Source: CAYNFH01 sp964396385 (GTDB taxonomy: Bacteria > Armatimonadota > Chthonomonadetes > Chthonomonadales > CAJBBX01). Taken from it: DNA of 62,188 bases. This document shows, piece by piece, positions 7,744 through 17,500 of the stretch (its first letter is position 1; every line of letters begins with the position of its first letter). Made by a program: the position numbers and the translations under genes. The stretch covers positions 1 to 62,188 of the forward strand of contig CAYNFH010000007.1 in NCBI GenBank assembly GCA_964396385.1. Reading direction: 5' to 3'. The notes beneath the pieces are model-generated. The model saw nothing but the letters and a program-made list of their open reading frames with translations, was not told the DNA's origin and searched no databases.

Positions 7744-8778
7744 ATGAGAAAGTACGGCTTGGCCGTGGCGGGGTGTCTGATGCTGGCGGTGCGGGCGAAG
7801 GGACAGGGGACGGCTGTGGCTAATTCGCCGTTCGTTAGGGCTGGCATGGATACTCCCAAGGCCGCGTGGGGATTCCGGCGTGGAATACAGGTTGGCATCT
7901 GGCCTGCGGACGTGGAGGCCAGCGGGACCGGCGGGCCTCGCGGGCTTCTGCGCATCGGATATCCCATCCTGGCGGATGGCAAGCAAGGGCTGGTGAACTT
8001 CATCGCCGTGGAGCCGGTGGTCGGCGGTAAGCGCGGGTACAGCGAGCTGGAGCGCTCTGCCACGGACGGGAGGCCGGGCCGCGCTTTCTGGAGCAGCCGG
8101 AGCAAAGCTCCTCCTTCGGAGCCCAATCCCGGCACAGTAACCCAGATGCACGGATTCCAGCGCCTGGAAGTGCCCCTCTCCGTGGAGCGGTTCGACAACG
8201 GCGCCAGACCAACTCTCCTGCTGCAGTTCGACAGTAACCGCCCGGACGAGGTCCGTCTGGTGGTACGGGCGGCGCCGGACAGCGCGCCCATGGACGCCTG
8301 CATCCTGACGGCGACCATGGGCAACTATGAGCGGCTGCGCCGGCTATGGCTGGGGGACGACATTGTTTCGCCGTCCCAGCTCTGGCCCGAATTCGAGGGG
8401 GACGAGTTCACGGAGGACCGCACCTTCCCATCGGAGCGGCTGTTCTGCTCCTGTACCGGGGATCTCCTGGTCTGCGCCACGTGCGACGAAGAGGATCCCG
8501 GCTTGGCGCCCACGGACCCGCGCGCCCCGCACTGGGCCTACCGGGGCCTGTTCCCGGTAACGCAGTACTGGCGCAAGCCGGCAGGCGACTGGAGCATGAG
8601 GACCAGGGTGCGCGTGAACGCCCGGCGGGTCTACTGGGCGGACCGCGTGCCCATCCCGCACGGCCCGGCCTTCGAGAATTTCGAGCTGGTGGAGCCCTTC
8701 GCGCCCGGTCAGGTTTTCATCTTCGGCATCACCCGCCGGAAGCCGGAGGAGCTTGGCCTGCCAGGTCCGGAGGCGTGA
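7744..8778 (+). CDS. Secreted protein of unknown function
   Basis: 344 residues with a signal peptide (MRKYGLAVAGCLMLAVRAKG, cleavage near GQG). The mature part is beta-rich and contains LFCSCTGDLLVCATCDEED, a Cys-rich stretch, but no domain I recognise. It follows the DUF6785-type gene by 27 bases made wholly of repeat. A periplasmic or surface role linked to that membrane protein is possible but unproven. Confidence 0.5.
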   Translation: MRKYGLAVAGCLMLAVRAKGQGTAVANSPFVRAGMDTPKAAWGFRRGIQVGIWPADVEASGTGGPRGLLRIGYPILADGKQGLVNFIAVEPVVGGKRGYSELERSATDGRPGRAFWSSRSKAPPSEPNPGTVTQMHGFQRLEVPLSVERFDNGARPTLLLQFDSNRPDEVRLVVRAAPDSAPMDACILTATMGNYERLRRLWLGDDIVSPSQLWPEFEGDEFTEDRTFPSERLFCSCTGDLLVCATCDEEDPGLAPTDPRAPHWAYRGLFPVTQYWRKPAGDWSMRTRVRVNARRVYWADRVPIPHGPAFENFELVEPFAPGQVFIFGITRRKPEELGLPGPEA

Positions 8779-9026
8779 CGCCTCACCGCCTCGGTCTGGT
8801 CACGCGTAGGATCTCCGGACGGAACCGCTGTCAGAAGGTTCACGCCGAGCAAGACTGAATCCGGATTCCTGGTAGGAGAACGAGCCAAACAAAGGAGGAG
8901 TCCGAGCCGGCGAGGAGAATCACTCTCTGTCTGGCAATGACGGCGCGTGTGCTGCACTGTTATTCACATCTTGCCGCTCGGCGTCCGCCGGCCTCAAGCG
9001 GCTGTCGGTCCCCGGAAAGGATGACT
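8779..9026. other. 248-bp gap with one perfect palindrome, otherwise unassigned
   Basis: The only structure I see is GAATCCGGATTC (8857-8868), a 12-bp palindrome that resembles the core of the tandem-repeat elements but has no arms here. No tRNA, riboswitch core or convincing promoter was recognised. Confidence 0.4.
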
Positions 9027-9269
9027 ATGAAACAGAACGTCAGTCCCCTGGTCGCCGCACTGCTCGTGATTGTGGTGGTGGCGCTAGCCTTCGGAATTGT
9101 CTGGATGCGCTCAGGACCCCCACCGAGCGATTCATCCACGCGCACCTCCGCACAGGCCGCCCCGCCTCCCGCGCCGCCCATACTGTCGGCACAATCTGCC
9201 AAACCCAAGCAGGTCGACAAGAGGGCCGCGGTCGGAGACTCAAGGGTCGCGGTAGAGCCGGGGAAGTAA
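9027..9269 (+). CDS. Small single-pass membrane protein with Pro/Ala-rich tail
   Basis: 80 residues: MKQNVSPLVAALLVIVVV begins a transmembrane helix (about 8-28), followed by a low-complexity Ser/Thr/Pro/Ala tail outside the membrane. ATG 9027 is preferred over ATG 9021 because GGAAAGG lies six bases before it. No catalytic motif. Short anchors of this type are common in genomes of this kind, but the role is unknown. It ends four bases before the converging SDR gene. Confidence 0.5.
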   Translation: MKQNVSPLVAALLVIVVVALAFGIVWMRSGPPPSDSSTRTSAQAAPPPAPPILSAQSAKPKQVDKRAAVGDSRVAVEPGK

Positions 9270-9273
9270 GGGT

Positions 9274-10086
9274 TCAGAACGTAATCGACAGCCCACCATC
9301 TACCACGAGCGTCTGCCCCGTCATATAGGTGTTCTCCGGAAGGGCCAGGAACAGTGCTGCCTGGGCCACCTCTTCCGGCTGTGCTGAGCGCGCCAGCGGG
9401 ATCCTCCGGCGGTTTACGTAAAACTCCCGGAACTCCGGCGTCTCATGCTCCTTCACGCCCTCAACTACGGCCATGGCCGTATCCATGAAGCCGGGGGCGA
9501 TGCCGTTCACCAGTATGCCGTGCGGCGCGAGTTCCACGGCCAGGCAGCGCGTTAACTGATCCAGCGCGCCCTTGGCGCAGTTGTAGTGGCTCGACCGGTC
9601 CGCTCCCAGGAACCCGTTGACGCTGGAGATGTTGATGATCCGCCCGCCCACCCCCTTCTCCACCATGTGCCGGGCGCACGCCTGTGCGAAATAGAGTGCG
9701 CCGTAGAAGTTGACCTGCATGGCGCCCTGCCAGTCCTCCTGGCCGTCTTTCAGGAAGTCCACCGGATAGAAGATGGCGGCGTTGTTGACCAGGATGTCCA
9801 CGCGGCCGAACCGCGCCGCTGCACCGTCCACCACTACTCGTGCCGAATCTTCGCAGGCCACGTCCACCTCGTAGCCCGCCGCCCCTGCCCCAAGCGCCAT
9901 CACCTCCGCCACCACACGCTCCATCTCTTCGCGCTCCTTAGTGGCAATAGCGACGTTCGCGCCTTCCCGGGCAAAAAGGAGCGCGATGGCGCGGCCCAGC
10001 CCGCGGCCCGCGCCGGTGATGATGGCGGTCCGGCCGGAAAGGCGCGATGAGGGTTGAGGGTTGACGGTTGAGGGTCGGCTTACCAT
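9274..10086 (-). CDS. Short-chain dehydrogenase/reductase
   Basis: 270 residues. The NAD(P)-binding motif TGAGRGLG is at 24-31, NNAA follows, and the catalytic Ser...Tyr-x-x-x-Lys is seen in NISSVNG and YNCAKGAL. It ends in a typical VVDGGLSITF. The ATG overlaps the upstream glycosidase stop in ATGGTAA, so the two are translationally coupled. Residues ~5-14 (PSTVNPQPSS) come from a TGAGGGT heptamer array, so the native N-terminus has been lengthened or replaced. Substrate unknown; sugars or polyols are likely given the neighbour. Confidence 0.8.
   Translation of the reverse strand: MVSRPSTVNPQPSSRLSGRTAIITGAGRGLGRAIALLFAREGANVAIATKEREEMERVVAEVMALGAGAAGYEVDVACEDSARVVVDGAAARFGRVDILVNNAAIFYPVDFLKDGQEDWQGAMQVNFYGALYFAQACARHMVEKGVGGRIINISSVNGFLGADRSSHYNCAKGALDQLTRCLAVELAPHGILVNGIAPGFMDTAMAVVEGVKEHETPEFREFYVNRRRIPLARSAQPEEVAQAALFLALPENTYMTGQTLVVDGGLSITF
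10045..10076. repeat. TGAGGGT heptamer array in the 5' end of the SDR gene
   Basis: Four imperfect 7-bp units lie in frame just after the SDR start codon. Confidence 0.7.
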
Positions 10087-11750
10087 TGTACGGGGGTTCC
10101 TTGTTGGCGGTGCGGCCGCGAATCGAGCGGAGGCCTCTCCTGTAGGTACAGAGCGCGCTTGTACGTCGCATAGCCGGGTCCCGGCGGGCTGAGAGCTGTG
10201 ACGGCGTTCCCTTTCCAGGAGACCCCGTACTCCACGCCCGCCACGGTTTCCGTTGTCGTGCGGACCTCCAGCGGGAAGCACATCTCTACCCGGCTGCCCG
10301 GCGGAAGAGGGTCAAACGTGAGATAGCGACCCTCCTCCCGCGGAATGCACGGGGTGCCATCTATGCTCAGGGATAGCCGCTCTACGTCCACGCCCTCGGG
10401 GCGTCGGAGGCGGAGGGGCGCGGCTCGCTTGAGGGTGACTCCGACGCGGCCGGCGTACGGGAGCTCGCTCTCCACCGTCGCGTCCTCGGTGTCCACGCTA
10501 AAGAGCATCCGGACGGTCACGGCGCCATCCGCTTCGCGAGCCACGGCGTTGGAGAGCACGTGGAACAGGGCGCGCACTCCGCCGCCCGTACAGCAGCCCT
10601 CCAGGTCCGGGCCGCCCAGGAGGTCGTTCGGCTTGGCCCAGCTCGCAAAGGAGCCGGTCACCATCTGTTCCAGCCCCGGCGCGGGATCGCGCCCCTCCAG
10701 GGCCAGATCGCCGTGACGTATCTGGTTCTCCAGGAGCTGGTTGCGGGCGAACCGCTCCACCTCGTACCAGTAGTCCCCCTGCCCCAGGCGGCTCAGGCGG
10801 ACCGCCAGGTAGATCACGTCGCCGATGGCGCACGTTTCGCAGGTGGGGAAAACACGCAGGTTGAGGATTGAGGCTTGAGGGTTGAGGATCGGTTCCAGGA
10901 TGCCGTCGGGGATCCAGCCGAAGCGGCTGGAGTGGGCCAGGATGAAGCGGAGACAGCGCTCGCAGAGGGCCAGCAGGTCCGCGTCTCCGGTCGCCTCGGC
11001 ATACATCGCCGCGCCGACCATAGTCGGGACGATGCCCTGGCTGTGGAGATGGCCTATGAAGCTGCCGTCCTCGCGAACGGCTTGGGCCGCATCCAGGAAA
11101 TACAGCAGATAGCGGTCCACGAAGCGGAGGACGCGTTCATCTCCTGTAAGTTCGTGCCACTTCATCATCCCCTCGATCTGCGTGCCGCCGTAGCCAGGCC
11201 GGACGGACCAGAGGTCCTTCGGCTGGTAGAAGAGGCCGCCCTCCAGCCACTCGCCCCCGCGGTACAGGTTGCGCGGATAGAAGACGTAGCCGTCCCGGCT
11301 CTCGGCGATACGGATGAGCCCCTGCACCAGACTGTCCATGCGGGCCTTGACCGCAGAGTGTCTCGTCTCCATGTACCAGGTGCAGAGCGCGATGAGGACC
11401 CGGCTCTGGCAGAACATGTCGGCGGCATACTGGGAGTTAGGCCCCTCCTGGTTATAGAAAAGCCCGTCGCCGGGCTCCTGCATCCTGAGCAGGAAGGCGC
11501 GGAGCGCCCGCTCCTCCTCAGTCGCGGCCAGACCGGTGGTCTGGCGGATCAAAGCAAGCGCGTCCACGTACCGGCCGGCCATATCGCAGTAGTCCCAGGA
11601 GTCGTGGACGGCTTGGGCGGGCGGCGTCAGGTCCACCTTGAAGTAGGGCTGGTGGTCGCGGCACCGGTCCAGACGCGCCACGATGCTGTGTAGGGCAAGG
11701 GCGCAGGCATCCTGCAAGAGGTAGGCGGGCCGGATACTATCCTCTGGCAT
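10080..11750 (-). CDS. (alpha/alpha)-barrel glycoside hydrolase, GH127-like
   Basis: 556 residues, no signal peptide, so probably cytoplasmic. The N-terminal ~400 residues are rich in paired helices with aromatic motifs (DSWDYCDMAGRY, GYGGTQIEGMMKWHELTG), and a C-terminal beta-sandwich follows (about 430-530). CETCAIGDVIYLAVRLS and EGCCTGGGVRALFHVL give cysteines reminiscent of GH127/146 beta-L-arabinofuranosidases, but I cannot confirm their catalytic arrangement. Residues ~287-298 (PILNPQASILNL) are an in-frame insertion of a GGGTTGA array. The gene overlaps the barrel remnant by 14 bases and the SDR by 7. Confidence 0.55.
   Translation of the reverse strand: MPEDSIRPAYLLQDACALALHSIVARLDRCRDHQPYFKVDLTPPAQAVHDSWDYCDMAGRYVDALALIRQTTGLAATEEERALRAFLLRMQEPGDGLFYNQEGPNSQYAADMFCQSRVLIALCTWYMETRHSAVKARMDSLVQGLIRIAESRDGYVFYPRNLYRGGEWLEGGLFYQPKDLWSVRPGYGGTQIEGMMKWHELTGDERVLRFVDRYLLYFLDAAQAVREDGSFIGHLHSQGIVPTMVGAAMYAEATGDADLLALCERCLRFILAHSSRFGWIPDGILEPILNPQASILNLRVFPTCETCAIGDVIYLAVRLSRLGQGDYWYEVERFARNQLLENQIRHGDLALEGRDPAPGLEQMVTGSFASWAKPNDLLGGPDLEGCCTGGGVRALFHVLSNAVAREADGAVTVRMLFSVDTEDATVESELPYAGRVGVTLKRAAPLRLRRPEGVDVERLSLSIDGTPCIPREEGRYLTFDPLPPGSRVEMCFPLEVRTTTETVAGVEYGVSWKGNAVTALSPPGPGYATYKRALYLQERPPLDSRPHRQQGTPVQW
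10859..10890. repeat. In-frame GGGTTGA/GGATTGA heptamer array
   Basis: Four 7-bp units sit within the glycosidase coding sequence, related to the array at 10045-10076 just downstream in the same operon. Confidence 0.75.
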
Positions 11751-12481
11751 GGCTGAGCAGGACCTCGAACGGGACCACGACCTTCACGATTGCGCTCGGG
11801 CGGAACCGCAGCGCGTTGGGATCCCCAACGATCAGGAAGTACTCTACCCCGCGGTTGCCGCTCTGGCGAAGGCTCACGTACCCGTTCAGGTCCGCGTTGG
11901 CCTTGACGATCCGGCCGCTCACGGCACGGTCATGCAGCAGGTCGAAGCTTCCGGTGAAGATGAGCTGGTCCTCGTAGTCTCCGTGGCGCACCTGCTGATA
12001 GCGGACGCTGGCCTGGAGCCGCCTGCCGAACCGGTACGTGGCGGCGGTAGTGATGCTCGTGTAGGGCACCAGGGCCAGCCTGCCGGTGTCGTACTCCACC
12101 GACACGTTGCGGTATGGATCGTCGCGTGGGTAGGTGAGGCCGGTCTGCTGCAAGTGGTCGTCCTGTCCTTCGAACCGCTCCTGATAATAGTTGGCCAGGA
12201 TCTGGCAGCGGTTGCGGAGCGCGAGGAGGCTGTCCACCTCATAGTGACGGCGGTACTGGGAGCCGTCGATATGGGTCCAGTCGAAGGTCGCGAGCCCGAT
12301 GCTCGCCTCGGCGAACGCGCCCCGGGGGATTACCTTGTCGTAACCGACGTTGTAGGTGAGGCCGCGCAGGTCGACCTCGGGCAGGAAGCCCAGGCGCGCT
12401 CGAAACTGGGGCGCCGCATGGGAGGGCCGCCTCCACGCAGGCTGCAAGAATGATGATCAGGAGGGTGAATCGGGTCAACAT
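11737..12481 (-). pseudogene. Remnant of an outer-membrane beta-barrel protein (DUF5916-like C-terminus), frameshifted
   Basis: ATG 12481 opens a good signal peptide (MLTRFTLLIIILAACVEAAL), but its frame does not continue into the body. The body, from about 12400 down to 11737, is in another frame: GFLPEVDLRGLTYNVGY, then alternating beta-strands ending VFVKVVVPFEVL-like. This resembles the C-terminal barrel of DUF5916 proteins, while the large N-terminal part expected for that family is absent. So there is an internal deletion plus a frameshift between about 12400 and 12425, or an assembly error. Translation, if any, would need frameshifting or an internal start. Confidence 0.55.
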
Positions 12482-12712
12482 GGGTCCAGGGCGGCATGTT
12501 CCCTTCCGGAGCAGGGAAGGGCCAACGAAATGACTGGCCGCCTGCCAACTATGTTACGCCATTCCTATCGCACGGGCCGCCCGGATCTCTAAACGAGGCT
12601 ACCGATGCGTGTGATTCTGCTAATCGCACGCGGCGGCCCGGAGCGGAAGGCGAGTTCAGGGTCAAGGGGCGAATTTGGGTCGGTAGACGGGGAGCAAACT
12701 GTTACCAAACGG

Positions 12713-12742
12713 TTGGCGTGACGTCGGTATTTAAGGTATATT
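12713..12742 (+). promoter_or_regulatory. Sigma70-type promoter of the efflux operon
   Basis: TTGGCG (12713-12718) and TATATT (12737-12742) are 18 bp apart, and the first gene starts 39 bases later with GAGGG as ribosome binding site. Confidence 0.5.
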
Positions 12743-12764
12743 AAAAGTCCAGGTATGTTAAATA
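12728..12764. promoter_or_regulatory. Candidate MarR operator over the -10 region
   Basis: TATTTAA (12728-12734) is mirrored by TTAAATA (12758-12764), and GGTATATTAAA is repeated directly as GGTATGTTAAA 17 bp later. The overlap with the -10 box and the MarR gene in the operon suggest autoregulation; this is inference. Confidence 0.4.
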
Positions 12765-12780
12765 AGCACGAGGGTACTGA

Positions 12781-14382
12781 ATGAAGCGTTGGCTGTCCGT
12801 TCTCATAATCGTGGTCGCCTTGGGAGGTCTTATCGCCTGGCGCGTGCGCCAGAAGCAGGCGGAGGCCGCCGCCCAGAACCAGCAGAGGGTCGCCCGCACC
12901 AAGATGGCGCCGGTCGTCTCCGTGGCGCCCGTGGTGGTCCGCGACGTCCTCCACACCTTTGAAGGTGTGGGCTCCGTAGAGGCTCCGCTGAATGTCAAGC
13001 TCTCTCCCCAGGTCTCAGGGCGAATTGAGTACCTACAGGTGCATGAGGGCGACCCCGTAACCAGGGGACAGGTGCTGGTCCGGATCGACCCGTCCCAGAT
13101 CCAGGCGCAGGTGCGGCAGCGTGAGGCGGACCTGGCCGCGGCCCAGTACCGGCTGTCGCAGGCCATTATCACCCAGAACCCCACCAACGTCCAGGTCAAT
13201 ACGCAGATCCAGCAGCAGGTGGCCGCCTATTCCAGCGCTCAGGCGGACTACAACCAGACCTACCAGAACTACCGGGCGCAGGTCGTAGCCGCGAAAGCCG
13301 TGGCCACGGACGCGCAGGGGCGCGTGGACGCTGCCAACGCGGCCATCGCCAACGCCAATGCGGCCATCGCGAGCGCCAAGGCCAACCTGACCAACGCGCA
13401 GGTGAAGTACAACCGTGAGAACGACCTGTACAAGCAGGGCTTCGTGGCCGCGCAGGACGTGGACGACGCCAAGACGACCGTGAGCGTCCAGCAGGGCGCG
13501 GTGGACGTGGCCAACGGCCAGCTCAACGCCGCGCGCGCCCAGCACGATTCTGCCCTGGCGCAGCTTAGCTCCGCCAACCAGCAGTACAGCATCGCCGTCA
13601 CCAAAGGCAAAGCGGACATCCAGTCCGCCAAGGCCCGCCTCAACCAGGCGAAAGCCGCCCTGGCTTATGCACGGGCCAATACGGCCCAGAAACCAGCCTA
13701 TGAGCAGAACATCGCCGCGCTCCGGGCCTCCGTGGCGTCAGCGCAGGCCGCCCTGCACGACGTGCAGGCCCAGCTCGGATACACGGTCATCACCTCGTCC
13801 CTCACGGGCTTCGTCACGGGCCGGTACATGGATCCCGGCGCCATGGCTACGCCCGGGACGCCCATCCTTGCGGTACAGGAGTTCAAGCAGGTGTGGGTCA
13901 ACGTGCCCATTCCGGAGGAGGTGACGGACAAGGTCACCAACGGCATGCCTGCGGAGGCGCGGTTTGACGCACTGCCCGGCCGCACCTTCAACGGTCGGAT
14001 AGTCCAGCTCAATCCCTCCGCGGATCCGGCGAGCCGGCAGTTTACGGCGCGGGTGCAGATAGATAACGTGCAGGGGCTCATTAAGCCTGGGATGTTCGCG
14101 CACTGTACCATGGTGACGAACCGGACGCGCGGCGCGGTGGTGGTCCCGCCGGAAGCCATCCAGCAGGGGCCGAACGGCTCCTCTTACGTCCTGCTGGTGG
14201 ATCAAGACAATGTTGCGCATCAGATTCCGGTAACGACAGGCGATTCGGACGCCAACGGGGTGCAGATCCTGGACGGCGTCCATCCCGGCGACAAGGTGGT
14301 AACGCTCAGCTCCTTCCCGATCAAGGACGGCCAGATCGTACGCCCGGCCGCCGCCAGCCCAGGAGGTCACCACCGCAGGTAG
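12781..14382 (+). CDS. RND efflux periplasmic adaptor (HlyD/MdtA family)
   Basis: 533 residues. An N-terminal membrane helix (4-22) is followed by the lipoyl/barrel halves (VSGRIEYLQVHEGDPV near 79-94 and YTVITSSLTGFVTGRYMDPG near 338-357) split by a very long Ala/Gln/Asn-rich coiled-coil hairpin (~105-335). C-terminal beta-barrel and membrane-proximal domains end with DGQIVRPAAA. Usual adaptors have ~380-420 residues, so the hairpin is unusually long, suggesting a longer reach to TolC. It links the RND pump at 14554 to the TolC protein at 19671. Confidence 0.85.
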   Translation: MKRWLSVLIIVVALGGLIAWRVRQKQAEAAAQNQQRVARTKMAPVVSVAPVVVRDVLHTFEGVGSVEAPLNVKLSPQVSGRIEYLQVHEGDPVTRGQVLVRIDPSQIQAQVRQREADLAAAQYRLSQAIITQNPTNVQVNTQIQQQVAAYSSAQADYNQTYQNYRAQVVAAKAVATDAQGRVDAANAAIANANAAIASAKANLTNAQVKYNRENDLYKQGFVAAQDVDDAKTTVSVQQGAVDVANGQLNAARAQHDSALAQLSSANQQYSIAVTKGKADIQSAKARLNQAKAALAYARANTAQKPAYEQNIAALRASVASAQAALHDVQAQLGYTVITSSLTGFVTGRYMDPGAMATPGTPILAVQEFKQVWVNVPIPEEVTDKVTNGMPAEARFDALPGRTFNGRIVQLNPSADPASRQFTARVQIDNVQGLIKPGMFAHCTMVTNRTRGAVVVPPEAIQQGPNGSSYVLLVDQDNVAHQIPVTTGDSDANGVQILDGVHPGDKVVTLSSFPIKDGQIVRPAAASPGGHHRR

Positions 14383-14390
14383 GGGATTGA

Positions 14391-14537
14391 ACCACAGAGG
14401 ACACAGTGAGCACAGAGAAAGGCGGATGAGGCGATAAGACGATGGGTCGATGAGGCGTTTCGGATTCCGGCCACGCCTCATCGCTTTATCCCCTCATGCC
14501 CTCATCAATCTCTGTATCCTCTGAGCACTCTGTGGTG
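14391..14537. repeat. Concentric palindromic element: 9-bp CACAGAGGA arms around GATGAGG arms around CGGATTCCGG
   Basis: Outer arms ACCACAGAGGACACAG (from 14391) and CTCTGTGGT (ending ~14535) enclose inner inverted arms rich in GATGAGGC/GCCTCATC, which enclose CGGATTCCGG (14461-14470). It fills the gap between adaptor and pump genes. The whole could form a long RNA stem within the operon transcript. Confidence 0.85.
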
Positions 14538-14553
14538 AGACAGAGGACTCATT

Positions 14554-17500
14554 ATGAATTTTGCTCGCTTCTCAGTTACGCGCCCGGTGGCGGTTACCAT
14601 GCGTATCGCCGCCCTGGTGCTGCTCGGCGCCATCTGTTTGACCCGACTCCCCATCGACCTGCTGCCGGCGGTCTCTTTCCCTACAGTGGCCGTGGTCACC
14701 CAGTGGCCCAACGTGGCGCCGGAGGAGATCGAGGCACAGGTGACCCGTCCCATCGAGGAAGCGGTCTCCTCCACGCCCAACATGTACCTGGTCAGCTCCC
14801 AGACGGCTGAGGGCGTCTCCACTGTCCGCGTGCAGTTCCGGTGGGGCTCCGACATTGGCCAGGGGGCAGTAGACGTGCTCCAGCTCGTGGAGCGCGCCCG
14901 GCAGCGCTTCCCAACCGATCCAACGCTCCAGACGCCTATCGTCTTCAAGTACGACCCGTCTCAGCTCCCCATCATGGTCTATGCCGTGTCCGGTGAGAAG
15001 GACTCCATTAAGCTGAGGACGCTGCTGGACAACCAGATCACGCCCATTCTCGAATCTGCCGATGGGGTGGGCTCCGCCGTCGCCACCGGCGGCCAGCAGC
15101 GCGCCATCATGGTGGACGTCGACCCGGACCGCCTGCGCGCCCATAACCTTGCGCTCAACCAGGTCTCTGCGCGCATCGCGGCGGAGAACCTCAACCTCCC
15201 AGCCGGAATCGCGAGAGAGAGCAATACGGAGTACACCATCCGCAGCCTGGGATGGTTTATCTCGCCCCAGCAGGTGGCCGAGGTCCCGGTCGGGGCATCC
15301 AATGGTCACGTCGTCACGATAGGGAATGTCGCCACGGTGCGGGACGCCACCCCGGAGGTGCGGCTCTATACGCGCTTGAACGGAGAGCCGGCCGTGGGAA
15401 TGATCATCACCAAGCAGAGCGGCGCCAATACCGTGAGCACGGCCGCGGCTGTTCAGGACAAACTCGAGCAGATTCACAAGATGTATCCCCAGCTTAACTT
15501 CCGCCTGGCGTACGACCAGGCGGAGTTCATATCGGGATCCATCGACGACGTGAAGACGAGCGCCATGATAGGAGGGGTGCTGGCCGTCATCATCCTCCTC
15601 TTCTTCTTGCGCAACATCCGCAGCACCCTGGTGGTGGCGCTCTCCATTCCCACCTCCATCGTCTCCACCTTCGCCCTGCTCTACATGTGCGGGTTCACGC
15701 TCAACACCATGTCGCTGGGAGGACTTGCGCTCGCGACGGGACTGATTGTGGACGATGCCGTGGTGGTGCTGGAGAACATCTTCCGGCATATCGAACGAGA
15801 CAAGAAGCGGCCGGCGGAGGCGGCCGTCAGCGGGACCATGGAGATCGCATCGGCGGTGGTAGCCTCCACGCTCACCGTCATCGTAGTGTTCCTGCCGCTC
15901 CTGCTAATCAAGGGCCAGGCCGGCCAGATGTTCACGCAGTTTGCACTGGTGGTCATCTTTTCGATCGGCGTATCGCTGTTGGACGCTATGACGGTTGTGC
16001 CCATGCTGGCCTCGCGCCTGATCAAGGGCGAAGCGCACCACGAGACTGCGGCCGACGGGCACCGGCTCAACCTGCTCGAACGCATGTTCGTAAAGGCCGG
16101 AAACATGCTCGACAGGCTGGACGCCAACTACCGCGCTGCGTTGGCGTGGGCCATCCATCACCGCATCTGGATCATCGGCGGCGCTGCCGCGATTACCGCC
16201 GCCGCGTTCCTGCTGATGCCCATGATCGGCTCCGAGCTGATGCCCCAGACCGATAGCGGCGACATGACCATCACCGTCAAGCTGCCGCCGGGGACCGCGC
16301 TGGCCCAGACCGATAAGGTCATGCACCAGGTCGAGCAGATCGTGCTCGGCAACCCGAATGTTGGCACCGCCTTCTCGGCCGCCGGCACCACGCTGAGCCT
16401 CCGCGGTACCACCACCAACCTGACGCCGTACTACGGGTCCGTCATGGTCAAGCTGAAGCCGGACCGCAAACAATCCACCCTGGACGTGATCACGGATTTG
16501 CGCAAGAAGATAGCCCGCATTCCGGGCGTCCGCGGGCTGGTGAACCAGACCGACCTGGTCACCTTCATACTGACGGGCGGACCTCAGAACGTGGAGATCG
16601 ATATCTACGGGGACGACCTGACCACGCTCTCTGACACTGCCAAAGAGGTGATGTCGCGCGTGCGGACCATCCCCGGGTACGAGAACATCGACGTGAACTG
16701 GCAGGAGGCCAGTCCGGAGATCCAGTGGACCATCGATAGGCCCAAGGCCATGGAGATGGGGCTGAGCTTCGCCGATATCGCCAACACCATCAACACGGCC
16801 ACCAACGGCTACATCGCCAGCTACTACCAGGAGAAGGGCTACCAGTATCCCATCATCGTGGACCTGCCGGAGCAGATGCGGAAGACCGTGGCGGAGCTGG
16901 GCAACGTGACGCTGCACTCCACGGTGCCCGGCGTGCCGCCGCACGAAGTGCTGCTGTCACAGGTCGCGCAAGCTCACAAGGGAACAGGACCGAGCGAGAT
17001 CACGCGGCAGAACCTGCAGCGCTATATTGCTGTAACCGGACAGCCGCAGGGTCGCTCGGAGGGCGAGATCCAGGCAGACATCCAGAAGGCGCTCGCCGGG
17101 ATGCAGCTTCCCAACGGCTACTACTGGGACTGGGGTATCAACCAGAAGCGGCGGGCGGAGGAGTTCTCCGGCATGGGGCTGGCTGTTGTGCTGGCCATCG
17201 GCCTCATTTATATGCTGCTGGCCTCCCAGTTCGAATCCTTTGTCCACCCGCTCACCATCCTCATGTCCGTGCCGGTCTCCGCGGTCGGCGTGATCTTGGC
17301 GCTGTTCTTGACCGGCCGGGCTTTCGGCCTTACCGCCTTTATCGGCCTCCTGATGCTGGTGGGGATTGTGGTGAAGAACGGCATCCTCCTGGTGGATTAC
17401 ACAAACCAGCTCCGCAGCCGCGGCCTCAAACGGGACGATGCCGTGCTGCGCGCAGCGCCGACCCGTCTCCGGCCCATCCTTATGACCAGCAGCGCTGCTA

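Noticed and set aside
8090..8135. Repeat insertion in the secreted unknown protein
   Set aside because: A small hairpin GGAGC...GCTCC is present, but there are no tandem units and no way to tell it from coding sequence.
11737..12481. Intact outer-membrane protein gene
   Set aside because: The signal peptide and the barrel are in different frames, so it is listed as a pseudogene.
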